The notes: generated by a model not told the origin, from the letters alone. DNA of 8,998 bases from Pseudomonadota bacterium (GCA_023422485.1 JAGTAM010000261.1:1-8998), one strand, 5' to 3'; shown: positions 1 to 5,763, counted from the stretch's first letter. Numbers and translations are program-made.

Positions 1-521
1 CCGCGGGGCAGCACCGTCTCGAGCGTGTTCCAGCGGTTGGCGGCGAGTTCCCGCTTGAAGAACAGGTCGCAGCGGCGAAGGAAAGCGCGATCGCGCGGAT
101 GGATCGTGAGATGGTCGGTGACGTCGAGGATCGCGAGCCGGACGCAGGGGCCGCGGGCGGCGAACAGGACGAGGCCGCGGAAGGCGAGGCCGATCAGGCT
201 CAGGGCCGCGTGGACCGGCAAGGAGCGCCCGGCGCTGTTTACGGGGCCGACACAGCGGGCGACGACGATGTCGTAGTCCTGGACGAGGCAGATGCGGCCG
301 ATGCCGGCCACCCGCCGCGCCAGCCTCAGCAGCCGCACCGGCAGGCTGCCGGAACGGGGTGCACGGGTCCTGACATCGGCCCAGCGCAGCCGCGTGTCCA
401 GGAATGTCGTGCGTTCGGGGAAGGCGGTGCTGACGAGCGGCATCAGGCCGAGTTCGAGGATGCGCGGCACCCCCGAAGGAAAACCCGCCGCCGCGCGGGG
501 ACGCTCGCTCACCGTTTCCAT
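1..521 (-). CDS. Uncharacterised protein, N-terminal part, probably polysaccharide-locus glycosyltransferase-like (partial)
   Basis: The reading frame is open from an ATG at 521 to the window edge, giving 173 residues and no stop, so the C-terminus is missing. The start has a purine-rich GGGGA about 6 bases upstream, and no in-frame ATG or GTG was found in the stretch just upstream. Visible features are a YDIVVAR stretch (residues 83-89), a hydrophobic segment (about 105-122), and a motif running D133-x-x-D136, T139-I140, D144, then CDLFFKREL (151-159) and W164. This Asp-rich plus FKRE pattern recalls uncharacterised GT-B-like proteins of exopolysaccharide loci, but that is recollection, not a search result. 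It follows the family 2 glycosyltransferase in the same orientation after 112 bases, so it is probably cotranscribed and in the same pathway. It is almost certainly a real gene because codon bias is strong and gaps are small. Its function is unproven. Confidence 0.65.
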   Translation of the reverse strand, partial: METVSERPRAAAGFPSGVPRILELGLMPLVSTAFPERTTFLDTRLRWADVRTRAPRSGSLPVRLLRLARRVAGIGRICLVQDYDIVVARCVGPVNSAGRSLPVHAALSLIGLAFRGLVLFAARGPCVRLAILDVTDHLTIHPRDRAFLRRCDLFFKRELAANRWNTLETVLPR

Positions 522-579
522 GGCAGGTCCCCGGCGGTTTCCGAGCGGGCCTTCCCGCCGCCGGCAGCGCCTGCCCGAC

Positions 580-593
580 CTGCCGGCCGGCAG
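580..593. repeat. Perfect 14-bp GC palindrome in intergenic gap
   Basis: CTGCCGGCCGGCAG is its own reverse complement. It lies in the 112-base gap between the glycosyltransferase stop and the next gene on the minus strand. It could form a small hairpin between the two reading frames, for example for processing or partial termination. There is no T tract, so it is not a classical terminator, and in GC-rich DNA such palindromes can arise by chance. Confidence 0.3.
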
Positions 594-633
594 CCGTGCT
601 TCCGACGGGAGCAGGGAGGGGCCGCCTGGGACA

Positions 634-1452
634 TCAGAAATGGGCGTGCGGCTGCAGCTTAAGCCGGCTGCGGCCGAAATCGAGCTGCTTGCTGACGAGC
701 CAATCCGGGTTGCGGGCGTTGAAGTAACCCTTCAATGCGTAGCGCCAGAACAGATCTTCCGCGCGAGAGGAGGGTCCGTGCACCGCCTTCACCCGGGCGA
801 CCTCGCCCAGAGCCCGCGCCTTGTGGGCGAGGTTGGCGCTGTTGTTCTGCCCCGTGCGGCGGAAGCAGGCCACCGGGCGGCCGACGCGCGCGTAGGGCTC
901 CCGCGCCAGGGCACGGCAGAACATCTCGTAGTCGCCGCAATCCTTGAAGGCGTGATCGAAGCCGCCGAGCTCGGCGTAGAAGTCGCGGGCGATGTAGGTC
1001 GCCATGTGCATGACCGGATTCCATCCGAGGCACACGAGCATGCGCGGCGTCATCCAGTTGGGCGGAGCGGCCAGCCCGCCGAGGCCCCGGCCGCGCCCGT
1101 CGATCCAGCGGATGCCGCCGACGACCCAGCGCCGGCGGTGGCTCCGATAGGCCGCGACGACCGCCTCCAAGCCGCCGGGGAGCAGGACGTCATCGGCGCC
1201 GAGGAACCCGAGCAACTCGCCCGAGGCGGCAAAGGAGCCCTTGTTGATCGCATCGAAGATGCCGCGATCCTTGCCCTGAAGCACCGTGGCGCCGAGGCTC
1301 CGGGCGAGTTCCACCGTGCCGTCGGTGCTGCCCGCATCGACGATCACATGCTCGACTTCGATACCGTTGCGGGCGCTGGCGCGCGAGGATTCGATGCATT
1401 CGCGCAAGTATTCGACGCCGTTGAGCGTCGGGGTGACCACGGATACCTTCAT
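634..1452 (-). CDS. Family 2 glycosyltransferase (GT-A fold, WcaE-like)
   Basis: Predicted 272-residue cytoplasmic glycosyltransferase that would move a sugar from a nucleotide-sugar donor to a lipid-linked or growing polysaccharide. Family signatures appear in order: N-terminal VSVVTPTLNG (3-12); VDAGSTDGT nucleotide-binding loop with D39 and D44 (38-46); DRGIFDAINKG (62-72), typical of WcaE-like colanic-acid-type enzymes; GADD metal-binding DxD equivalent (85-88); an acceptor-side GGFD (163-166); and DCGDYEMFCRA with the probable catalytic acidic residues D174 and E176. Length is normal for a single-domain GT2, and no membrane helix is seen. The ATG at 1452 has a good GAGGGAG ribosome site about 7 bases upstream. 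It lies 98 bases downstream of a LuxR-type regulator and 112 bases upstream of a second probable polysaccharide gene, all on one strand. Donor and acceptor cannot be told from sequence. Family assignment is firm, the pathway inferred. Confidence 0.93.
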   Translation of the reverse strand: MKVSVVTPTLNGVEYLRECIESSRASARNGIEVEHVIVDAGSTDGTVELARSLGATVLQGKDRGIFDAINKGSFAASGELLGFLGADDVLLPGGLEAVVAAYRSHRRRWVVGGIRWIDGRGRGLGGLAAPPNWMTPRMLVCLGWNPVMHMATYIARDFYAELGGFDHAFKDCGDYEMFCRALAREPYARVGRPVACFRRTGQNNSANLAHKARALGEVARVKAVHGPSSRAEDLFWRYALKGYFNARNPDWLVSKQLDFGRSRLKLQPHAHF

Positions 1453-1492
1453 CGCAGGCTCCCTCGTCTCTGGCTCGGATCGCGCTTAGATT

Positions 1493-1506
1493 GCGGTTTG
1501 AACCGC
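1493..1506. repeat. Inverted repeat GCGGTT-TG-AACCGC upstream of the glycosyltransferase
   Basis: Two perfect 6-bp arms with a 2-bp centre lie about 40 bases upstream of the glycosyltransferase start. The size suits a DNA operator for a dimeric regulator, or a short stem if transcribed. The same gap holds another inverted repeat, GCGCCG (1520-1525) with CGGCGC (1534-1539). That one falls 12-31 bases past the stop of the upstream LuxR gene and could act as a weak terminator or mRNA stabiliser; it lacks a T tract. Either role is inference. Confidence 0.35.
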
Positions 1507-1550
1507 GGGTGTGGCGGCAGCGCCGGGCCATCACGGCGCCGCGGAATGCG

Positions 1551-2330
1551 TCAGGCGACGGCTGCCAGGATGCCGGAGGAGAGGGGACCGGAGGCGAAGC
1601 CGTCGCGGCCCGCGCTCAAGGGGAGGGGGGATACGAGGCCTCCGAACCGCTCGACGGGGGCGCTGCCGTGGCTGACGATGCCCTTGTTCATCGCCCAGAC
1701 CGCGGCCTGCGTCCGGTTCTTCACCCGGACCTTGCGCAGGATCGCCTTGACGTGGACCTTGACCGTGGCCTCAGCGATGTCGAGGTTGCGGGCGATGACC
1801 TTGTTGGACTCTCCGAGGGCCAAGCCTTCGAGGATGTTGACCTCGCGGCTCGACAGACTGGAGAGCGAGGTCCCGTCCGCCCGCTGAAGCCCGGTCAGGG
1901 CCGCGACCGGACCGGGGGACCGCACCGGCTCGACGGCCAGGCACAGACGCCCGAGGAAGCTCATCGGCAGCACCGCGCAATCGGCGATCACCACCTCCAG
2001 GGTTTTGAGTAGATCGGCGGGAGAGACGTCCTCGGTCAGATAGGCCGAGGCGCCGAGCTGGAGACTGCGCAGCATCAATCCTTCGGTATCGCGCAAAGCC
2101 AGCGCCACGATCTTGACCTCGGGCAAGGCTTCGGCAACCTGCCCGATCAGGTCCCCCGCCTCCTCGTCGATGACGACGAGCGCCAGACGCGCCGCCTCGA
2201 GACCGGACAGGGGCAGCGCCGGACTGGCGGCGACCTGCCGCACCGTGAAGCGCGTGCCGGCCAGAAGCGAGACCAGACTTTCTCTGACCATGCGATTGTC
2301 ACTGACAATCAGCGTATCGATGTGTTCCAT
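1551..2330 (-). CDS. LuxR/NarL-family regulator with degenerate receiver domain
   Basis: Predicted 259-residue cytoplasmic DNA-binding regulator. Residues 5-125 follow the receiver fold and 156-217 form a clear LuxR-type helix-turn-helix (LSSREVNILEGLALGES; IAEATVKVHVKAILRKV). The receiver is degraded: the acidic pair after strand 1 is S10-D11, D55 sits at the phospho-acceptor position, but the conserved Thr/Ser is A78 and the invariant Lys is E100 (YLTED in place of YLLKD). Phosphorylation switching is therefore doubtful. A tail of about 42 Gly/Ser/Pro-rich residues follows the helix-turn-helix, which is longer than usual. An in-frame ATG at 2501 exists, but the ATG at 2330 fits the family N-terminus and has AGGGGAG 8 bases upstream. 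It lies 191 bases behind a related regulator and 98 bases ahead of the glycosyltransferase on the same strand, suggesting control of the polysaccharide genes. A weak promoter-like pair (TTGTGC/CAATAT, 2415-2444) precedes it. Target genes are unknown. Confidence 0.9.
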   Translation of the reverse strand: MEHIDTLIVSDNRMVRESLVSLLAGTRFTVRQVAASPALPLSGLEAARLALVVIDEEAGDLIGQVAEALPEVKIVALALRDTEGLMLRSLQLGASAYLTEDVSPADLLKTLEVVIADCAVLPMSFLGRLCLAVEPVRSPGPVAALTGLQRADGTSLSSLSSREVNILEGLALGESNKVIARNLDIAEATVKVHVKAILRKVRVKNRTQAAVWAMNKGIVSHGSAPVERFGGLVSPLPLSAGRDGFASGPLSSGILAAVA

Positions 2331-2482
2331 CGGAGCTACTCCCCTGTTCTGCCGGAAACCTCCCGCGCCGAATCTTCCTGACTGACCCGTTCTACTTGAG
2401 CCTTTCGCACGGGCATATTGTGCGTTGCAGGACGTTAGGCACAAATTAACTAGACCGAATGGGAGCCCCCGTGTCATGTCAG

Positions 2483-2501
2483 AAAAAACTTGGACACCCA
2501 A
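2483..2501 (-). terminator. Weak terminator-like stem with T6 tract after the first LuxR gene
   Basis: On the minus strand, TTGG-GTGT-CCAA is followed after one base by six T residues, 21-39 bases beyond the stop of the upstream regulator. The stem has only four pairs, so termination would be partial at best. If real, it would partly separate the two regulator genes. Another 4-bp stem (ATCC/GGAT, 2510-2522) overlaps the end of the gene. Confidence 0.3.
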
Positions 2502-2521
2502 CAGGGCCTATCCAATTCGGA

Positions 2522-3172
2522 TTAGATTTTACCCTTGAGGATGGTCGGCGCGAGAAGCGCAGCTTCGGTACGATTTCTGACTCCGAGCATTCGGATCACG
2601 GCGGAAACATGGATTTTCACCGTCGCCTCGGCGATGCTCAGCGCGAAGGCGATTTCTCGATTGGACAGGCCCTTGCCGATCAACGCCAGAACTTCGCGCT
2701 GACGCAGCGTCAGACCGATCGTCCGCGCACCGCGCTCCGGCTGCCGCATCGCGGACGCGGCCTCCGGCGGCTTCACGGCCAGGATGGCATTGGGGGCATA
2801 CAGCCGGCCGTCGAGGGTGGTGCGGATGGCCTCGATCATCTCCTCGTGGCGCTGCCGGCGGATGATCAATCCGTGGAAGCCGAGACTCAGGGCATCCTGG
2901 AACAGGTCGGCCGAGGCGTGCGGGACGACGAGCAGAAGGCGCGCGGCACCGGCCGCCCGCTTCAGGGCCCCCAGATAGGTCGGATCCCCGGCGGGCAGGA
3001 GGCGCGATCCGACGATGACGAGATCGGTTTTCAGCGGCGAGCGAAGATGATTGATGAGTTCCGATGCACCGGACACGTCGACGATGATTATCCCGCTCGA
3101 ACCAACTTCCAGAGCCTTCCGCAAACCGATACGGAAGCTTTTCTGGTCATCTGCGATAATGATCCGCCACAT
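2522..3172 (-). CDS. LuxR/NarL-family regulator lacking the phospho-acceptor aspartate
   Basis: Predicted 216-residue DNA-binding protein. The N-terminal receiver (3-120) keeps the acidic pair D8-D9, but glycine (G55, in DLVIVGS) replaces the phospho-accepting aspartate, the Thr/Ser position is V83 and the conserved Lys is R105. A receiver like this should not accept phosphate by the usual chemistry, so activity probably depends on protein level, a ligand or a partner. Residues 153-211 are a normal LuxR helix-turn-helix (LTLRQREVLALIGKGLSN; IAEATVKIHVSAVIRML), closely similar in its recognition helix to that of the next regulator downstream, so the two may share or compete for sites. The ATG at 3172 gives a standard receiver N-terminus. 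The longer frame to 3298 would start within a few bases of the proposed transcription start and is rejected. The ribosome site is modest, GGAG about 12 bases upstream. Two dyads (3197-3230) sit in its leader, suggesting autoregulation or an RNA structure. Confidence 0.9.
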   Translation of the reverse strand: MWRIIIADDQKSFRIGLRKALEVGSSGIIIVDVSGASELINHLRSPLKTDLVIVGSRLLPAGDPTYLGALKRAAGAARLLLVVPHASADLFQDALSLGFHGLIIRRQRHEEMIEAIRTTLDGRLYAPNAILAVKPPEAASAMRQPERGARTIGLTLRQREVLALIGKGLSNREIAFALSIAEATVKIHVSAVIRMLGVRNRTEAALLAPTILKGKI

Positions 3173-3196
3173 GACGTTGCTTTTACTCCACTGGCG

Positions 3197-3208
3197 GACA
3201 TCGATGTC
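3197..3208. promoter_or_regulatory. Perfect 12-bp palindrome GACATCGATGTC in regulator leader
   Basis: This exact palindrome lies 25-36 bases upstream of the ATG of the leftward LuxR regulator and one base from a second, longer dyad. Its position, between the probable transcription start near 3295 and the start codon, suits an operator for autoregulation or a leader-RNA stem. The role is inferred from position and symmetry only. Confidence 0.4.
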
Positions 3209-3209
3209 A

Positions 3210-3230
3210 GAGACAAACCCGGCTTGTCTC
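3210..3230. promoter_or_regulatory. Dyad GAGACAA-N7-TTGTCTC in regulator leader
   Basis: Perfect 7-bp arms flank a 7-base centre whose inner bases are also nearly symmetric (one mismatched pair over 21 bp). It lies 38-58 bases upstream of the regulator's start codon and directly beside the 12-bp palindrome. In DNA it looks like an operator for a dimeric protein; in RNA it would form a 7-bp hairpin near the ribosome site. Which form matters is unknown. Confidence 0.45.
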
Positions 3231-3301
3231 GATAACCTCACTCCGAGCAACGGGATGGACGCCTTACGGCCCCCGAAAGATCTGCAGCCGCACCGCACAA
3301 C

Positions 3302-3330
3302 GTTAGATAACAGATAATGCTCTAATTCAA
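3302..3330 (-). promoter_or_regulatory. Sigma-70-like promoter for the leftward LuxR regulator
   Basis: On the minus strand, TTGAAT (3325-3330) and TCTAAC (3302-3307) are separated by exactly 17 bases, each matching 4 of 6 consensus bases, in an AT-rich setting. Transcription would start near 3295, giving a leader of about 120 bases that contains both dyads. The perfect palindrome AACTATAGTT (3330-3339) abuts the -35 box and could be an operator. No start-site data are available. Confidence 0.4.
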
Positions 3331-3348
3331 ACTATAGTTACGCATTCG

Positions 3349-3382
3349 GTCGAGCTTATGCTGCATCACAGCAAAGCTCGAC
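3349..3382. repeat. Strong intergenic hairpin: 9 + 5 bp stem with one bulged base
   Basis: GTCGAGCTT (3349-3357) pairs with AAGCTCGAC (3374-3382). After a single bulged A (3358), TGCTG (3359-3363) pairs with CAGCA (3369-3373), closing a loop of 5 bases (CATCA). This is the best hairpin seen in the window. It sits just upstream of the proposed leftward promoter, in the AT-rich island. No T tract follows immediately on either strand; on the plus strand a CTTTTAG occurs 9 bases later. It may be a terminator shielding the promoter, part of a small RNA, or a protein-binding dyad. Confidence 0.55.
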
Positions 3383-3887
3383 GCCATCGTCTTTTAGCAC
3401 CTCGGCCGACGTCAGCAAGTTTCTCTCAAGAGACTACCCTATATAGGCAACTATTATTTTATACACTCACTTGCGCCGCAGATCGAAGCCAGAAAAATCC
3501 AGACGGCCACAGTGGCGACCATTGAATACGCCCTTTGGGCTATCAACTACGGGGTATCCGCTTGACACTTTTGTTATATACTGCGCTGCAACGGAGTCGT
3601 ATCTTACAACCCTACGGTTGATCGAGCGATCCTGATCCGGTGCTCAGCGTATAACTCGGATGGATCATGCCGCTGCGGCGAACGTAGGTGATCGGGGGGC
3701 TTCGATGGTCTCAGTCATTGCAGCGGGCGATCCCCGCCGAGTCGTAAATTCGACCGCGAAGTGGCTGCACGCGTCGGCGTGCGAAGCGCTTGCCGCGTGT
3801 CCCGCCCCATCTCCCGCCCACCGTCGATCAACGAACCGGCCGCCTCATCTCCGCGCGCCCAGCCACTGACGTGTCGGGGCTTCGTCG

Positions 3888-5051
3888 ATGAATCAGCACG
3901 CGGCACCGGCGGCAACCGGCATGGGCCCGCTGAGCGCGGAGGCCCTGCGCACCTTGGAAGCGATCAGTGATCCCGTCCTCGTCGTCGCCCGCTCGGGCAG
4001 CGTCGCCTATGCCAACAACCCCGCCCGTCTGCTGCTGGCGCGGGAGGATCCGGACCGGATCCATCTGACGGGCAAGGCCTCGACGGCCTTTCTGGCTCGG
4101 GCCCAGACCACGCGCAGGCCGCTCCCCGGCGTGATCGCGGTCAAGCGGAGAGCGGGGGTGCACCGCTACCGCTGCCAGGGCTGCCGCCTGAACCGCGAGA
4201 GCATCGACCCCCTCGTCCTGCTGCGGATCCTGCCGGTGCGGGATGCGCGCTTCAACCTGCTGGCGAGCGAGGCGGTGATGCTGCGGCGTGAACTCGCCGA
4301 GCACGAGCGCTATCAGCGCCGCCTGCAGGCGCTGCTGCGCGAGCGCGACCTGCTGTTGGCCGACCTGCGCAGCACCGCCCAGGCCCGGACCCGCGCCGAG
4401 CGCGACCGCGATGCGGTCCTGGCTCAGCTCTACCGGGCGCATCAGGCGGAGCGGGAACGCCTCGCCCGCGAGCTTCACGACGAAGCCGGCCAGCAGCTCG
4501 CATGGCTGAAGCTGCGGCTGGACCGGTTGCGGCGCGAGCCGTCGCTCGAGGAAATCGGGGCGATGCTGAAGCAGGTCGATGCGATCTCGGCCAGCCTGCG
4601 GCAGGTGGTTCGGGAGCTGCGCCCGGTCGCGTTGACCGAGCTCGGCCTCATCCTCGCCCTGAGCGGTCTCGTGCGCGAGTGGTCGGATCGGTGCGGGATC
4701 CCCATCGAGTTCCAGCTCTCCGGGTCCACGGTGACCCTCACGCCGGAGATCGAGGTGACGATCTTCCGGCTCGTTCAGGAAGCCCTGACCAACGTCGTCA
4801 AGCACGCACCGGGGGTGCGCCACGTCTCCGTGACCCTGCAATACGCCCGCGCCGACGTCACGCTGGCGATCGAGGATGACGGACCGGGCCTCGGAAGCGA
4901 GCCGGCGCCGGAAGCGCGTCGCGCGGGGAGCGGGTTCGGCCTCGCGGGAATGCGCGAGCGGCTGATGCTGCTCGGGGGAAAGCTCATGATCGAATCGCCT
5001 CCCGGCGGCGGGACGACGATTCTGGCGCGTTTGCCGATGACAGGGGGCTGA
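3888..5051 (+). CDS. Soluble PAS-like/HisKA_3 sensor histidine kinase
   Basis: Predicted 387-residue NarX/DegS-type kinase that would autophosphorylate on H197 and pass phosphate to the response regulator encoded next. Residues about 20-120 resemble a PAS sensor domain (AISDPVLVVARSGSVAYANN) and contain a CQGC pair (C96, C99). Residues about 126-190 are rich in Glu, Arg and Leu and look like a coiled coil. The dimerisation box is ERERLARELHDEAGQQ with H197. The ATP-binding domain has its N box at FRLVQEALTNVVKHA (N302), a G1 box at DDGPGL (330-335), and a G2 box at GFGLAGMRERL (349-359). No signal peptide or membrane helix is seen, so the sensor is cytosolic. An in-frame stop at 3867-3869 excludes upstream starts; the ATG at 3888 has GGGG 8 bases before it, and an internal ATG (codon 12) is a less likely alternative. 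The signal is unknown; the cysteine pair allows redox or metal sensing. Confidence 0.93.
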   Translation: MNQHAAPAATGMGPLSAEALRTLEAISDPVLVVARSGSVAYANNPARLLLAREDPDRIHLTGKASTAFLARAQTTRRPLPGVIAVKRRAGVHRYRCQGCRLNRESIDPLVLLRILPVRDARFNLLASEAVMLRRELAEHERYQRRLQALLRERDLLLADLRSTAQARTRAERDRDAVLAQLYRAHQAERERLARELHDEAGQQLAWLKLRLDRLRREPSLEEIGAMLKQVDAISASLRQVVRELRPVALTELGLILALSGLVREWSDRCGIPIEFQLSGSTVTLTPEIEVTIFRLVQEALTNVVKHAPGVRHVSVTLQYARADVTLAIEDDGPGLGSEPAPEARRAGSGFGLAGMRERLMLLGGKLMIESPPGGGTTILARLPMTGG

Positions 5052-5052
5052 T

Positions 5053-5763
5053 GTGGGCAATGCGGAAGCAAGGGTCAGGGTCGCCCTGATCGATGATCAT
5101 CCGATTTTCAGAAGCGGCGTCCGCGGCCTCCTCGGCGAGACCGCCGGCATCGAGGTCGTCGGAGAGGCGAGCGACGGCCGGCACGCTCTGGACCTCGTCC
5201 ACCGGACGCTGCCCGACGTCGTCGTCATGGATATCACCATGACCGGCATGAGCGGGCTCGCCGTGGCCCGCGCGCTGCGCGAGGCCGGCTCGACGGTGCA
5301 CATCGTGTTCCTGACGGTCAACGAGGATCTCGCCTTCGTCGACGAGGCCCTGAGCGCGGGCGCCCAGGGCTACGTCCTGAAACGCTCCGCCGGCACCAGC
5401 CTGCTGGAGGCCATCGAGGCCGTCGTTTCCGGCGGCCGTTATGTCGACAACGAGATGCGTGCGGCGCCCTCTCCGCCCGGCCGCACGGAGGCCGGGCCGC
5501 CCGCTCCCCATCCCGGCGAGGAGGGGGGCCTCACCGTGCGGGAGCGCGAGGTGCTCCGGCTCATCGCCCTCGGCATGACGATGAAGGAGGTCAGCCTCTC
5601 GATGTCGATCTCGGTGGCCTCGGTCGATACCTACAAGATCCGCGGGTGCAAGAAGCTCGGTCTCCGCTCGCGCGCCAGCATCGTCCGCTACGCCCTCGGA
5701 CAAGGCTGGCTCGAGATGGAGAATAGGCGCCCCTCACCCGATCGGCCACCATCCTTGATGTGA
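5053..5763 (+). CDS. NarL/FixJ-family response regulator
   Basis: Predicted 236-residue response regulator, the cognate partner of the upstream kinase. The receiver (8-128) has a complete active site: D14 and D15, phospho-acceptor D60 (VVVMDITM), T88 and K110 (GYVLKRS). A Pro/Gly-rich linker (about 138-157) leads to a LuxR-type helix-turn-helix at 158-216 (LTVREREVLRLIALGMTMKE; SVDTYKIRGCKKLGLRSRA). The start is GTG at 5053, one base after the kinase stop, with AGGGGG (5042-5047) inside the end of the kinase gene. The overlapping ATG at 5051 is in another frame that ends within a few codons. The tight spacing implies one operon with translational coupling. This is the only fully phosphorylatable regulator of the three LuxR-type proteins here. 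Target genes are unknown; the divergent degenerate regulators are candidates. Confidence 0.94.
   Translation: MGNAEARVRVALIDDHPIFRSGVRGLLGETAGIEVVGEASDGRHALDLVHRTLPDVVVMDITMTGMSGLAVARALREAGSTVHIVFLTVNEDLAFVDEALSAGAQGYVLKRSAGTSLLEAIEAVVSGGRYVDNEMRAAPSPPGRTEAGPPAPHPGEEGGLTVREREVLRLIALGMTMKEVSLSMSISVASVDTYKIRGCKKLGLRSRASIVRYALGQGWLEMENRRPSPDRPPSLM

Larger units (their letters stand above)
3173..3887. other. 715-base intergenic control region, AT-rich in the middle
   Basis: No convincing gene is present. The region separates a leftward regulator from the rightward histidine kinase. Hand count of 3301-3600 gives about 47% GC, against visibly much higher values in all flanking genes. It holds a strong hairpin (3349-3382), a leftward promoter-like element (3302-3330), the dyads at 3197-3230, and short perfect palindromes AACTATAGTT (3330-3339), CCTATATAGG (3438-3447) and GATCGAGCGATC (3620-3631). 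A TATAAC box at 3650-3655 could serve the rightward kinase, but no -35 element at the right spacing was found. TTGACA (3562-3567) and TATACT (3577-3582) are both good boxes but only 9 bases apart. Bases 3660-3887 return to high GC and show nothing distinct. A small RNA gene is possible but cannot be shown by eye. Confidence 0.7.

Noticed and set aside
292..1887. Open frame of 531 codons on the plus strand
   Set aside because: It lies opposite the glycosyltransferase and part of a LuxR gene, has a low-complexity Arg/Ala/Gly-rich translation without family motifs, and is the usual antisense shadow of GC-rich coding DNA.
2331..2501. 57-codon N-terminal extension of the second LuxR regulator
   Set aside because: The ATG at 2330 gives the normal receiver N-terminus and has a strong ribosome site; the extension shows no domain and covers the probable promoter.
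2459..3235. Open frame of 258 codons on the plus strand
   Set aside because: It is antisense to the LuxR regulator at 2522-3172 and has no recognisable domain.
3358..3525. Small plus-strand frame of 55 codons in the AT-rich island
   Set aside because: It starts inside the hairpin, lacks a ribosome site, and its basic, unstructured translation shows no coding-like third-position bias.
3510..3540. Possible sigma-54 promoter and small GCCC-TTT-GGGC hairpin
   Set aside because: The GG and GC elements are not at sigma-54 spacing, and the hairpin has only 4 pairs and no T tract.
3562..3582. TTGACA and TATACT as one sigma-70 promoter
   Set aside because: The two boxes are separated by only 9 bases, far from the 16-18 needed, and no better partner was found for either.
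3660..3869. 69-codon plus-strand frame upstream of the kinase
   Set aside because: No ribosome site or recognisable motif; it is in frame with the kinase but ends at 3867-3869, so it is neither an extension nor a convincing gene.
3828..5060. Open frame of 410 codons on the minus strand
   Set aside because: It is the antisense of the histidine kinase, which has all kinase motifs in the opposite strand.
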